Below, in pieces: positions 47,773-57,375 of a stretch of DNA of 59,943 nt. Every line of letters starts with the position of its first letter. The first letter of the stretch is position 1. The notes under the pieces were generated by a model. It was not told the DNA's origin and did not search any database. It was given only the letters and a program-made list of their open reading frames with translations. The DNA is taken from assembly GCA_942492115.1 (NCBI GenBank), contig CALODL010000036.1:1-59943 (forward strand), written 5' to 3'. The position numbers were made by a program, and so were the translations under genes. The DNA comes from CALODL01 sp942492115. GTDB lineage: Bacteria > Planctomycetota > Phycisphaerae > UBA1845 > CAIVHJ01.

Positions 47773-48861
47773 ATGAGCGCCCGCCAGGACGATGCCAAGC
47801 GATACGCCCGCGAACGCCTGATGTGGAGCCTGGTCGGCACAGCGGTCTTCCTGGCCTACGCCGGGGCGTGGGCCTTCATCTCACCTCACTTCCTCGTCGA
47901 CTGGACCGACAACCGCTGGCTCGGCCTGTTGGTTTTTGCCGCCGCATTCGGACTCGGCTTCGAAGTGTTGACGCTACCTCTTGGCTACTACACGGATTAC
48001 CTTCTCGAACACCGCTACGACATGAGCAACCAGACGCTGTCGCGGTTCATGATTCAACAGCTCAAGGGCTGGGCCGTGGGCGGCGTCATCGGTGCAGTGA
48101 TCCTGTGTGGACTCTATGCGCTGCTGTGGTACGCCGGCACCTCCTGGTGGCTGTGGACATGGGTGGGCTGGATCTCGCTCACGGTTCTGCTGGCCCAGTT
48201 GTTCCCCAAACTGCTCCTGCCTGTGTTCTACAAGACAGCCCCACTCGATGACCCGGCCCTGCATGAGCGACTGGTTCAATTGGCCAGCGGGACTTCATTG
48301 CGCGTCGATGGCGTCTACAACCTTGCGCTGTCGGCTGACACCAAAGCAGCCAACGCGATGCTCACCGGACTCGGCAATACCCGGCGAGTCTACCTGTCCG
48401 ACACGCTGCTCGAAACGTTCACCCCCCAGGAAATCGAGGTGGTCTTCGCCCATGAACTGGGCCACCATACCCGCGGTCATATCTGGAAGTCGCTCGCGCT
48501 CGGTGCCGCCCTGGGCAGCGTCATGATCGGTGTCCTGGTGTGGATCCTGCATCCTTTGAGTGGACCGGACGCCGGTCAATGGCCTGCCGCGGTCCTGGCG
48601 CTGCCGACCATCGCACTGTGTCTCGGGCTGACCGATCTCGTCACCAAGCCGATCTACAACGCAGTCAGCCGCCGCTTCGAACGGCAATGCGACAGCGATG
48701 CCCTCAAGAGAACCGGTAACCCCACAGCCTACCGTTCGGCCTTCGAACGCCTCGCGGAACTCAACCTCGCCGACCCCGATCCCCACCCGTTCATCGAATG
48801 GTATTTTCATGACCACCCGGCCATGACCAAGCGTATTGCCCTGGCCGATCACACCAGCTGA
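47773..48861 (+). CDS. M48-family (Ste24-like) membrane metalloprotease
   Basis: The protein has 362 residues. Several membrane segments surround the zinc motif HELGH (227-231) in EVVFAHELGHHTRGHIWK. The third ligand is probably in the later helix with RRFERQCDSDAL. The N-terminal TLPLGYYTDYLLEHRYDMSNQTL (shown in part: LPLGYYTDYLLEHRY) is the Peptidase_M48_N domain of Ste24/CAAX-protease homologues. In bacteria such enzymes act on membrane proteins in quality control. It is divergent from dacB, with ATG chosen because the family starts close to this point. Confidence 0.9.
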   Translation: MSARQDDAKRYARERLMWSLVGTAVFLAYAGAWAFISPHFLVDWTDNRWLGLLVFAAAFGLGFEVLTLPLGYYTDYLLEHRYDMSNQTLSRFMIQQLKGWAVGGVIGAVILCGLYALLWYAGTSWWLWTWVGWISLTVLLAQLFPKLLLPVFYKTAPLDDPALHERLVQLASGTSLRVDGVYNLALSADTKAANAMLTGLGNTRRVYLSDTLLETFTPQEIEVVFAHELGHHTRGHIWKSLALGAALGSVMIGVLVWILHPLSGPDAGQWPAAVLALPTIALCLGLTDLVTKPIYNAVSRRFERQCDSDALKRTGNPTAYRSAFERLAELNLADPDPHPFIEWYFHDHPAMTKRIALADHTS

Positions 48862-49002
48862 AGCGGACCCGCGCCCCGGGGGTCCCTCGACCTACCCGAT
48901 GCGCCGCACGGACTAATCGCTCGGCCCGCAGCCCAGTCGGACGCCGGGGCGCGCGGCGCGAGCCTGTTCGATTTACTATCACCCGAAGACATTTCGCAAG
49001 TG

Positions 49003-49008
49003 TATAAT
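49003..49008 (+). promoter_or_regulatory. TATAAT -10 box upstream of the secreted TPR gene
   Basis: A perfect TATAAT lies about 60 bases before the ATG at 49067. No convincing -35 box is seen at 16-18 bases. It also rules out the earlier in-frame start at 49007 as a real one. Confidence 0.5.
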
Positions 49009-49066
49009 GGTTTTAGGCATGTCAGCGATGAAGACCACCCCATCCAAGCCGACGAAGGAGAGCGCC

Positions 49067-50242
49067 ATGCTCCGTCAGTCCACCATCGTCCTGTTGTTCA
49101 GCTCCACCGTTGCCCTGAGCCAGTCCATCGATCGCCCGTTCCTCGAGCCCCCCAGCGAAGACCGTCCCAAGACGGCGATCATCCAATATGAGTCGGGCCG
49201 GATCGTCGTTGTTCAACTCGATGTGCGACGTGGCGTGCGCAAAATCGAAGCCAATGGACCACCGGCCGCCATCGCGCACATGTACCTCGAAGACCACAGC
49301 GCCGCGCCGACACAGGCCGTGCCCGCCCAACAAACCCAACCGCCCCCCAGCGGCGTGACACATGAAGACTTGATCCGTGAAGCCATGCTGGCCAACCGGG
49401 CCTACGGGCCCGGGGGATACGGCTATGGCAACCATGACTGGATCAACACCAATCCCGAAAACGATGCATCTCCGCAAGGCCGGGCCACCGAACGGCTCAA
49501 ACAGCGCGCTGCCGAGCGACGCCAGGAGGTCAAGGCCCGCCGTCGTGAACTGGGGATCTCGACCACCACCAACTCGAGCGGCCGCGCATATCCTTCCACC
49601 GCTGCCGATCAGGAACAACGTGACCGCCTTGCCGAGGTCACCGGACCGCGGGCCGCAGGACAATCGGGTCGTGCCGCGGGATCCAACTCACCGTACACCA
49701 CGTTCTACAGCTTGACCAACGGCCTGGAAGCGTTCCGCCAGCAGGACATCTCCGCACGCAAGGAGCTCACCCTGCAAACGTTCGAAGTGCTGCTCAACGA
49801 AGGGCTGGAGTTCTTTCATGCCCGTCAATACGGCCAGGCGGCCCGCTCATTCGTTGCCGCCGCAATGAAAGACCGCGGCGATCCGGGCAGCAGGTTGCAT
49901 GCTGCCCAGGCGCTGATGGCCAGTGGTCTGCACACCGAAGCGATGTATCATCTGCGCCGAGCGTTCGAGCTGGCACCGACGCTGTACAACCGCGCGTTCA
50001 ACCACCGCGACAACTACGGCCACGCAGCCGACTTCGATGCCCACCTTGCGGCACTGGAGAACTACGTTGGTGCAAACCCCCACGATACGGACGCGCTCGT
50101 CCTGTTGGCCTATGAACAATTCTTCAGCGATAACCCCCTCTCTGCCCGCTCGACGATGCAACGCATCAGATCGATGACGATCGGAGACCCCTTTACGCTG
50201 AGGCTGCTCCGCGCGGCCGAGCCGGTAGTCGGCAGGTTATAA
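49067..50242 (+). CDS. Secreted protein with TPR-like repeats
   Basis: The protein has 391 residues. A signal peptide (MLRQSTIVLLFSSTVALSQS) is followed by a low-complexity, proline- and glutamine-rich stretch to about residue 200. The C-terminal half has helical repeats (EFFHARQYGQAARSFVAAAM; ALMASGLHTEAMYHLRRAFE; ALVLLAYEQFFSDNPLSARS) that resemble TPRs. AAGGAG lies six bases before the ATG. A periplasmic binding or scaffold role is inferred; I recognise no named family. Confidence 0.75.
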   Translation: MLRQSTIVLLFSSTVALSQSIDRPFLEPPSEDRPKTAIIQYESGRIVVVQLDVRRGVRKIEANGPPAAIAHMYLEDHSAAPTQAVPAQQTQPPPSGVTHEDLIREAMLANRAYGPGGYGYGNHDWINTNPENDASPQGRATERLKQRAAERRQEVKARRRELGISTTTNSSGRAYPSTAADQEQRDRLAEVTGPRAAGQSGRAAGSNSPYTTFYSLTNGLEAFRQQDISARKELTLQTFEVLLNEGLEFFHARQYGQAARSFVAAAMKDRGDPGSRLHAAQALMASGLHTEAMYHLRRAFELAPTLYNRAFNHRDNYGHAADFDAHLAALENYVGANPHDTDALVLLAYEQFFSDNPLSARSTMQRIRSMTIGDPFTLRLLRAAEPVVGRL

Positions 50243-50496
50243 GCTTCGCGTTCGAGGCCATCCCTGGCTCGCGAGCGAAGCGCTGCGTTTGTTGCGGTGG
50301 GGTCTCGAGGCGTCCTTGGACATGGCACGGAAGTCGTAGACACTGTGCAAACGAAGCGTTACGGACGTGGCCACGCAACGCATGGCCGGAGGCCAATCGG
50401 GTTACTCCCGAGCAGTGGAGCGACCTCGGGCAACGATAGGCCAGCCAACACGGCAAACGGGTGGACAGCGCAACACCGTGAGCCGCCGCACACCGT

Positions 50497-51021
50497 CTAC
50501 AGCATCATTCCCGGCGCCAGCCAGATCAGTAGTTTCACGATGCCCAGGGTATACAACCCCGCCACGACATCATCCAGCACCACACCCCAGCCACCGGGCA
50601 CCCGGTCTTCGATGATGTTGGCCGGGGGAACTTTGACGATATCGATGACGCGTTCGATGAAAAAAGTGACCGCGACGATCGGCCAGGTCCATGGCAAGCC
50701 GATGATCGCGACGAGGTAGCCGACGATCTCATCGATCACCAGTTTGTTGCTGTCTTTCTCGTCGAGGATGCGCTCGCCGACATCAGAAAGCCACACGCCA
50801 ACTGCGGTCACGACGACGAGCAGTCCGAGCTGGGCCATGACTGACCAGGTGTGGATGAGATAAAACAATGGAATGCCGAGAACGGCGACGGTCACGGTTC
50901 CCGTGGCGCATCCGACGTAACCCAATCCGAAACAGGATGCGAAGAACAGGATGGCCTTGTCACGGGCAGAGCGCGGACCGGCCAGAGCCGATCCGTCGGA
51001 GAGGGGTTCTTCAGCAGCCAT
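50497..51021 (-). CDS. pgpA: Phosphatidylglycerophosphatase A
   Basis: The protein has 174 residues and about four membrane segments. Motifs typical of PgpA are LVIDEIVGYLVA and IEDRVPGGWGVVLDDVVAGLY, the latter with acidic residues for catalysis. It removes phosphate from phosphatidylglycerophosphate to give phosphatidylglycerol. It begins 18 bases after accA, so both probably belong to one lipid-synthesis transcript. Confidence 0.9.
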   Translation of the reverse strand: MAAEEPLSDGSALAGPRSARDKAILFFASCFGLGYVGCATGTVTVAVLGIPLFYLIHTWSVMAQLGLLVVVTAVGVWLSDVGERILDEKDSNKLVIDEIVGYLVAIIGLPWTWPIVAVTFFIERVIDIVKVPPANIIEDRVPGGWGVVLDDVVAGLYTLGIVKLLIWLAPGMML

Positions 51022-51039
51022 GGGTTGCAGACCGATGGT

Positions 51040-52155
51040 CTAGACCGTCGACTCGACGGCCGGTCGCGGGGGTGTCATGATGCTCTCACTCTGCCCGCGA
51101 ATTGCAGACGCGGCCTTGCTCTGGGCTCGGCGCTTCTTGCGTGCGGCTTTGGCTGCTTCCTGGGATTCGAAAAAGCTGCCCATTTGACGCAGACGGTCGT
51201 AGCGCCGCTTCATGAGCGTGTCGATCCGCACGCGTTTGAGATCGCGGAGGGTCTGCCCGATGTAGTTCTCGAGCGTCTGAGCTGCCGCATCCGGATTGCG
51301 GTGCGCTCCGCCGAGCGGTTCGGGCAGAATATCATCGACGAGGTCGAGTTTCTTGAGTTGCTTGGCGGTCAGGTGCAGTGATTCCGCTGCCCGGGGTGCC
51401 TGAGCGCCAGTCTTGAACAGAATTGCAGCGCAGCCCTCCGGCGAGATCACTGAGTAGAACGAGTGCTCGTACATGGCAATGCGATCGCCGATACCGATGC
51501 CGAGCGCGCCCCCACTTCCGCCTTCACCGATGACAGCACAGATGATCGGAGTCTGCAGCCTCGACAGTTCCATCAAGTTGACCGCAATGGCTTGCGCGAT
51601 GCCGCGTTCCTCTGACTCGACCCCCGGGTAGGCCCCCTGGGTGTCGATCAGGCAGACCACCGGAACGTTGTACTTGTTGGCCAGTTTCATCTTGAGCAGC
51701 GCCTTGCGGTAGCCCTCGGGGTGGGCACAACCGAAATTGCATGCAATCTTTTCGCGGGTGTCCTTGCCCTTGTTGTGACCGACGACCATGACTTTGTGGC
51801 CCGCGATGCGGGCGAAGCCGGTCACGATGGCTTTGTCATCGCCGCAGGCACGGTCGCCGTGCAATTGCACGAAGTCCTTGGCGATCAGACGCAGGTGATC
51901 GGGCAGGATGGGCCGCCGCGGGTGGCGGGCAACCAGCACGGTCTCCCAGGCGGTCAGCTTGGAGTAGATCTGCTTGGTCATGCTGCGCAGCGTGCGTCGC
52001 AGGCTGTTGATCTGACCGCTCAGGTCGCGACCACCCTGCACCTGCTGCGATTCGAGCTCGGCAATCTCCTGCTCGATCCGTACCAGTGGCTTTTCGAATT
52101 CGAGATGTCCGCTTCCACTCGCTGCGGACCCGGCGTTGTTATCTGGTCGGGCCAT
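51040..52155 (-). CDS. accA: Acetyl-CoA carboxylase carboxyltransferase subunit alpha
   Basis: The protein has 371 residues. It shows VQLHGDRACGDDKAIVTGFA, GCAHPEGYRKALLKMKLA, VCLIDTQGAYPGVESEERGI and IGEGGSGGALGIGIGDRI, all conserved in AccA. It transfers the carboxyl group to acetyl-CoA in the first step of fatty-acid synthesis; accD is not in this window. The ATG at 52155 follows an AGGGG site. The C-terminal 50 residues are basic and add to the usual length. Confidence 0.96.
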   Translation of the reverse strand: MARPDNNAGSAASGSGHLEFEKPLVRIEQEIAELESQQVQGGRDLSGQINSLRRTLRSMTKQIYSKLTAWETVLVARHPRRPILPDHLRLIAKDFVQLHGDRACGDDKAIVTGFARIAGHKVMVVGHNKGKDTREKIACNFGCAHPEGYRKALLKMKLANKYNVPVVCLIDTQGAYPGVESEERGIAQAIAVNLMELSRLQTPIICAVIGEGGSGGALGIGIGDRIAMYEHSFYSVISPEGCAAILFKTGAQAPRAAESLHLTAKQLKKLDLVDDILPEPLGGAHRNPDAAAQTLENYIGQTLRDLKRVRIDTLMKRRYDRLRQMGSFFESQEAAKAARKKRRAQSKAASAIRGQSESIMTPPRPAVESTV

Positions 52156-52591
52156 GTTTGCCCCTGTATCAAGTCTGGTTTCGAATGAGGACCGCGCTAC
52201 AGCTCCTCTAATTCCGTAATAGCGTAACAACGGGCCTTCGCTCTTCAAGGGAAATGGCCAATCCGATTTCAGCGCGGAACCCTAAACCCTTGGGCGACGA
52301 GGATAAACGATTTTGCTCAACCCTTAAGCCTTTGGGTGGCAATACAATAGGAAATTCGCGATCCCTCTCATCATGTACGACACGGACCTGGGTTGGCCCC
52401 AAGCCCACAGGACCCCATGGCCTGGCGGTCATGACTCTCATGTATATGCGTCACAAACACTATGGTTCCGCAGATTTGCCGATTGAACCCCAGCCTGGCG
52501 GTCCGCGTTCCGTGCAGCTGAGGACTGCCGGCGACCGCACCCCCGACTTCCGAGTCCGAATTCCGTCTTCTGATTCCTGACGCCCCGTTCC
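52156..52591. other. Upstream region of accA
   Basis: No gene is supported in these 436 bases between accA and the methyltransferase gene. Direct repeats listed separately lie near its left end. No strong promoter was identified. Confidence 0.5.
52278..52336. repeat. Pair of direct repeats upstream of accA
   Basis: AACCCTAAACCCTTGGG (52278-52294) and AACCCTTAAGCCTTTGGG (52319-52336) are near-identical and start 41 bases apart, about four helix turns. They lie 120-180 bases upstream of accA. Each has AACCC at one end and TTGGG at the other, which is partly dyadic. Confidence 0.6.
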
Positions 52592-53413
52592 CTATGCCGA
52601 TCCCTCGGCTCTCTTCCGCGCCACCACCTGGATGTGCGCGGCTCTGCCGGGGCCGTCGGGGTCGCGGGCCAGTTTCTTCTCGAGGGCGAGGAGTTTGCGG
52701 TACTGCGTACGGTCTTCGAGGAGTTGGCGATAGCGGCGCATCGGGAGCACGGTCTTGCCGAGCATTTCGACGACATCGAAACGTGCGTTGTCCAGGAGTT
52801 GCCGCACCTGATGAGGTGTGAAGGTGTGCAACTCGAAACGCTCTTCGTGATCGCGTGTCAGCCAGTGCGTGCGGCCGGTCCTGATCAGACGCTCGAGCCC
52901 CTCGATGTTCCGTGTATCGAGGTAGTACTCGCACGCGTTCAACCGGTTGTCGATCGTGGCTACGAGCACGCCGCCGGGAATCAGGATCCGGGAGATTTCT
53001 TTGAGGGCCTTTGCAGGCTTCTCGGTGGAACACAACGGCTCACCAAACGCGGTCGCCAGGCTGAAATGCTCTGCAGGCAATTCGCCGAGATCCACCAGAT
53101 CGGCCTCGACGCAATCGACGCGTGCCGCCAGCGGCGTGTCCGCAATTTTGCGCTGCACGCCGTTGAGCATTTTGTGTGAAATATCGAGGCAGGTGACGTG
53201 GTACCCGCTTTCCGCCACGCGCAGCCCCCACTTGCCCGTACCGCACCCCAGGTCGATGACTGCAGCAGCCTGGTTCGCGGGCAGGTGTGGCTTGAGGTAG
53301 TCCCAGGTCAGCTGATCGTGCCACTGCCAGTACAGATCCTGATAGATCTGATCGTACTTTCCGGCGACACGATCGTGATAACGGACAACGGGTTTCTTGC
53401 GGGAGCGGGCCAT
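52592..53413 (-). CDS. Class I SAM-dependent methyltransferase
   Basis: The protein has 273 residues. Motif I VIDLGCGTG (53-61) binds S-adenosylmethionine, with VTCLDISHKML (motif II) and ISRILIPGGVLVATIDNR (post-motif) following. The substrate cannot be told. The start ATG is at 53413, about 70 bases from the divergent larC gene. Confidence 0.88.
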   Translation of the reverse strand: MARSRKKPVVRYHDRVAGKYDQIYQDLYWQWHDQLTWDYLKPHLPANQAAAVIDLGCGTGKWGLRVAESGYHVTCLDISHKMLNGVQRKIADTPLAARVDCVEADLVDLGELPAEHFSLATAFGEPLCSTEKPAKALKEISRILIPGGVLVATIDNRLNACEYYLDTRNIEGLERLIRTGRTHWLTRDHEERFELHTFTPHQVRQLLDNARFDVVEMLGKTVLPMRRYRQLLEDRTQYRKLLALEKKLARDPDGPGRAAHIQVVARKRAEGSA

Positions 53414-53486
53414 AGGCTCATGAGTATGAAATCAGGTCAATCCTGTTCTTGTGTACGCCGACACGAAACGCTCATACACTAACTGA

Positions 53487-54677
53487 ATGGCCGCAAAAGG
53501 AAAGAAACTCGCCTACTTCGACTGCTTCAGCGGCGCCAGCGGTGACATGATTCTGGGCACCCTCATCGACGCGGGAGCACCGCTCGAATTGCTGGCCCCT
53601 TTGCCCGCGACCTTGGGACTGCAGGGGGTCACACTCGAAGCTGAGCAGGTCACCAAACAGGGTTTGGGCGCGACGCAGGTGAACGTGGTGTGCCCGGAGA
53701 CGCATGTGCACCGGCATCTGCACGACATTGTCGCCATCATCGATTCGGCCGATCTCCCAGCCACAGTCAAGTCAACCAGCCGGCAGGTCTTTCAGCGTCT
53801 CGCCGAAGCGGAAGCCAAGGTCCATCGCTGCGCAGTGGAAACCATCCATTTCCACGAAGTCGGTGCAGCCGACGCCATCGTGGATATCGTCGGCGGATGC
53901 CTTGCCCTGCATGCACTCGGTATCGATCAGGTGTCGTGTTCACCGCTGGTCGTCGGCTCCGGTACGGTCAACTGTGCGCACGGCGTGCTGCCTGTGCCCG
54001 CGCCGGCGACCGCTGAATTGCTCAACGGTGTCCCCATCGCGACCAGCGACGAAACGGGCGAACTGCTGACGCCGACAGGAGCTGCACTGCTGACCACGTG
54101 GGCCACCGGGTTCGGTCCACCGCCGACCATGACAGTCGATTGCGCAGGCTACGGTGCGGGTCGCCGAGAGGGGCGCCAGCGTCCCAATGTCCTGCGCGTC
54201 CTGCTCGGGACCGTCGAGCCCGCGACTGGCCCGACGGATTACATTGTAGCCCTGGAGGCCAACATCGATGATCAGAGCCCCGAAACGACTGCACATACCC
54301 TCGAACGGTTGATGGACCAGGGTGCATTGGACGCCTATTGCCAGCCGATATATATGAAGAAGGGGCGCATCGGCACCCTGGTCACCGTGCTGTGCCGGCC
54401 GGCGGATGCCGCACGACTCGAACGCATCATGTTCCTCGAATCATCGACACTCGGTATCCGGCGCACCGGCTACTCGCGCACGGCTCTATCACGAACGACC
54501 GACCGGGTGCAGCTGCCAGAGGGCGCTGTGCGGATCAAGATCGGATGGCTGGATGGCCACCCTGTCACGGTTGCTCCGGAATTCGATGACTGCCGCGACC
54601 TGGCCCGGGCACACGACCAGCCACTGAAGCGTCTCATGAATGCGGCGGTTCGCGCCTGGCACGATCAACAACGCTGA
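53487..54677 (+). CDS. larC: Nickel-pincer cofactor biosynthesis protein LarC
   Basis: The protein has 396 residues. It starts LAYFDCFSGASGDMILGTLI and contains IHFHEVGAADAIVDIVGGCL and LTPTGAALLTTWAT, the LarC signatures. LarC inserts nickel into the pincer nucleotide cofactor. In some Lactobacilli it is made from two frames by frameshifting, but here it is one frame. larB, larE and larA are not in the window. Confidence 0.92.
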   Translation: MAAKGKKLAYFDCFSGASGDMILGTLIDAGAPLELLAPLPATLGLQGVTLEAEQVTKQGLGATQVNVVCPETHVHRHLHDIVAIIDSADLPATVKSTSRQVFQRLAEAEAKVHRCAVETIHFHEVGAADAIVDIVGGCLALHALGIDQVSCSPLVVGSGTVNCAHGVLPVPAPATAELLNGVPIATSDETGELLTPTGAALLTTWATGFGPPPTMTVDCAGYGAGRREGRQRPNVLRVLLGTVEPATGPTDYIVALEANIDDQSPETTAHTLERLMDQGALDAYCQPIYMKKGRIGTLVTVLCRPADAARLERIMFLESSTLGIRRTGYSRTALSRTTDRVQLPEGAVRIKIGWLDGHPVTVAPEFDDCRDLARAHDQPLKRLMNAAVRAWHDQQR

Positions 54678-54697
54678 ACCACGGAAGGTACCTGCCG

Positions 54698-55276
54698 GTG
54701 AAGATCGAGACACTCGTACTGCTGCAGTCCGATCCCAGTCGCCTGTTGGGCTATGGGGCTCTGGCGGCCATCGCAGTGGTCACCTATTTCAGCTTGCGCA
54801 CCAGTCACCGCAAGCTGCGCGAGAGCAACCGGGTCGATGCGCGCGAGCCCATCGAGCGCTTCAAGAATCGTGAGCCGCTGCGCAACGACATGGAAGAGTT
54901 GCTCGTCCAACTTCAGGAATTGTCGCGGAACATCAACGCTCAGATCGACACGCGATTTGCCAAACTCGAGGCCTCTATCCGTGCTGCCGACGAACGGATT
55001 GCGCGACTGCACCATCTCGCCGAAGACGTACCTCCCCCTCCGGAAGTGTTCGACGAGATGGTCGACGATGACGACGCGTTGCCTGCGGACGCTGCGGCTG
55101 CGCCGGCATCCCGTGCTGTCCCGGAACCTCAGCAACCCGCCTCCGCCCATGAGCACGTCTACCAGATGGCGGATGCCGGTCGATCGCCCGTCGACATCGC
55201 GCGTCAGACAGGCCGCACGACCGGAGAAATCGAGCTCATCCTCGCCCTGCGGGCCAAACCGGGCCGAGCGCTCTGA
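54698..55276 (+). CDS. Single-pass membrane protein with coiled coil and C-terminal helix-turn-helix-like segment
   Basis: The predicted protein has 192 residues: an N-terminal membrane helix (LLGYGALAAIAVVTYFSL), a charged helical stretch (PLRNDMEELLVQLQELSRNI), a Pro/Ala/Asp linker, and an ending (VYQMADAGRSPVDIARQTGR) that resembles small helix-turn-helix segments, as in DUF6115-like proteins. It starts on GTG with GGAAGG upstream, 20 bases after larC, so it is likely cotranscribed with it. Its function is unknown. Confidence 0.65.
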   Translation: MKIETLVLLQSDPSRLLGYGALAAIAVVTYFSLRTSHRKLRESNRVDAREPIERFKNREPLRNDMEELLVQLQELSRNINAQIDTRFAKLEASIRAADERIARLHHLAEDVPPPPEVFDEMVDDDDALPADAAAAPASRAVPEPQQPASAHEHVYQMADAGRSPVDIARQTGRTTGEIELILALRAKPGRAL

Positions 55277-55378
55277 CGGTCTCCCAGGGCCTGCGTTTCC
55301 GGACCCTCCCGCCGTGGCGTATAGTTACCTGTAGAACAGAACCCAATCCCAGTGCGTCGCTCCGACGCAGGCGAGTCG

Positions 55379-56206
55379 ATGAGCATGAAGCTGAAGGTCA
55401 TATTCTTTTCGGGACCGACATCCGGCGGCAAGAGTACGCTGATCCGCATGCTCGCCACTGAAATATGCGAGCGTCCACCGCATTATCTGCGGCTCGTGCC
55501 GGTCGAGGGCACGCCGCGCCTGACCCTGCTGGGCGATTTGAAAGAAGCCGGCCTGGCCACGTGGAAGCGGATCAACTACGACGCCGACCGTATCTTCGAG
55601 TTTCTGCCGGAGTGCCTGAACGAAATCGCAACGCATGACGGGCCACAAACCGTATTCATCGAAGCCGACGTGGACCCCAGCCTGCGCTTTGCCTATCCCT
55701 ACGATCACCGTGTGTACATCATGCCGGCTCCATGCGAGGTCGCGGAAGTCTTTCGCACACCCGCGGAGGCCGCTGCGGCTCTGAAGGAGGTCATGGATGA
55801 CACCGCGGCGTTCGCCTCTGAGATTTTCGGAATGTTCGATCCGGATCCCGATGACACGGCATCGTTCACGGTCACGGAGACCGGTTCAGGCTCCGAGGAA
55901 CGGGTCGAGATTACGCCAACGCAGATGCGTCGATTCATGGTCTCGCCGCTCGGGGCCGAGATCGCCTCACGGATCCAGCTGCAACCCGACTACCATGGAC
56001 TGCTCGAAAGCGATGCGGTGGTCGTCAACACCGGGGTCGGTGGGACCTCCGATCTCGTCGACCGCTGTATCAACCAGCTCCAGACGCTGTGCGATCGTCT
56101 TGCCGAGGGACGCCCCGCGCAACCCACACTCTTTGCCTGCGACCTGGCCGACCGCGAAGACCCTATGCAGATCCAGCTGATCGAGAACCTGCGCGCCCAC
56201 CTGTAG
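55379..56206 (+). CDS. P-loop NTPase of unknown function
   Basis: The protein has 275 residues. A Walker A motif GPTSGGKST (12-20) near the N terminus is followed by a Rossmann-like core (VFIEADVDPSLRF as a possible Walker B region). The C-terminal half reads AEIASRIQLQPDYHGLLESD and NTGVGGTSDLVDRCINQLQT. I do not recognise the family; a kinase-like or GTPase-like role is possible. The ATG at 55379 is used, with an ATG at 55385 as alternative. It is tail to tail with the lipoprotein gene, 12 bases between stops. Confidence 0.7.
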   Translation: MSMKLKVIFFSGPTSGGKSTLIRMLATEICERPPHYLRLVPVEGTPRLTLLGDLKEAGLATWKRINYDADRIFEFLPECLNEIATHDGPQTVFIEADVDPSLRFAYPYDHRVYIMPAPCEVAEVFRTPAEAAAALKEVMDDTAAFASEIFGMFDPDPDDTASFTVTETGSGSEERVEITPTQMRRFMVSPLGAEIASRIQLQPDYHGLLESDAVVVNTGVGGTSDLVDRCINQLQTLCDRLAEGRPAQPTLFACDLADREDPMQIQLIENLRAHL

Positions 56207-56218
56207 GCTGCTCGACCA

Positions 56219-57091
56219 CTACTGCTCCGGGATGACGCGCGAAACCAGATTGAGCCCAGTCATCTGCACGACACCCACCCCGGCGGGGGTCAACTCGACC
56301 ATCACGGTAGCTACGTTCGTCCGCGCGATGGACAGGGTCACAGCAACGCGATCGACCGGCAGGCGCTCCAGTGCTTCGGCGGGTACGGTCAGCGCACCCG
56401 TGTCGTCACCGACGCAATCCACCGTCACCAGCTCCGTTGCACCCGTGGCCGTCAGGGTCACATTGATCGCGCTTGACGATGCCGCAGGCACCCACGTCAC
56501 GCGCAGCGGGCGGTTGGTCTCGACCCGCAAGTCCGTGTCGTTCAAGTCGGGCGCCGTGACCTGCGGAGCGCCCGGCAACATGATGGTTGCATCGAAAGAC
56601 GCGATATCCGCACCGCCGTCGAAACGGTAGCTCAACGTCTGCAGCGGCGCAAACCCACTGCCGATGAGATCCTCGAAAGCCTCATAGTTGCCTGGGGCAA
56701 TGCGTGACATTTCCACGGACGTGGTGCCGTTGCTCACGACGCCCGCCATTCCCGCGTCGAGCACGCGCCCGCCCGCAAAGCCCGTCCCTTCATCCGGCAC
56801 ATCAATTCTGCCCTGCATGACCGTGCACGACCCGATGCGGGTCGCATCCCCGTTGTCCCCCCGAGGATCGACCTCGATGAACAATGCCGAGGCAGACAAC
56901 CGCTCTTCGCCACCTGACTGCGCGAACTCGGCACTGATCAACCCGACGACCTGCGGAGGCACAACCGTTCCACCATCTAAGGTGTCGTCCAGTGTTGCGG
57001 GCGTCGTCGGGCCGCCACATCCGGCCAACATGGCACCCCCCGCAGCGGCCCCCACGGCAACCCATCTGAGCATCCTCTTCCCCGTCGTCAT
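56219..57091 (-). CDS. Lipoprotein of unknown function, paralogue of the next gene
   Basis: The protein has 290 residues with lipobox LAGC after a long signal. The mature part has a conserved sequence VVPPQVVGLISAEF, IGSCTVMQGR, LDAGMAGVVSNGTTSVEMS and FDGGADIASFDATIMLP, which recurs in the neighbouring protein. It appears beta-rich. No known domain is recognised. The two lipoproteins are likely products of an old tandem duplication. Confidence 0.7.
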   Translation of the reverse strand: MTTGKRMLRWVAVGAAAGGAMLAGCGGPTTPATLDDTLDGGTVVPPQVVGLISAEFAQSGGEERLSASALFIEVDPRGDNGDATRIGSCTVMQGRIDVPDEGTGFAGGRVLDAGMAGVVSNGTTSVEMSRIAPGNYEAFEDLIGSGFAPLQTLSYRFDGGADIASFDATIMLPGAPQVTAPDLNDTDLRVETNRPLRVTWVPAASSSAINVTLTATGATELVTVDCVGDDTGALTVPAEALERLPVDRVAVTLSIARTNVATVMVELTPAGVGVVQMTGLNLVSRVIPEQ

Positions 57092-57375
57092 GCATCGGAT
57101 TATGGTCGTTCAGGAGAATCTATGGAAGCTGAATTGCTCTCTCGCCCTCTGATTCCGGACCTGGCCAGGGATGCCCCTTCAAAAGCACCGCGGCCCGATT
57201 CTCGATGCCAATCGAGCGAGCCGCAGGTCCCGGAGCGCAGCCGATGGTGAGTTCGGGCCCCCTCCGCGACACGAACGAACAGTACGTTTGCCCGGAGGCC
57301 CGATGCCGCCACCTGCGTGACCGGCGCATAAGAATGCCCCAGCCGCATGACACGACCAGGGGCACGTCACGTGAT

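Noticed and set aside
49007..49066. Longer start for the secreted TPR protein at 49007
   Set aside because: It overlaps the TATAAT box and would precede the signal peptide; the ATG at 49067 has a good ribosome-binding site.
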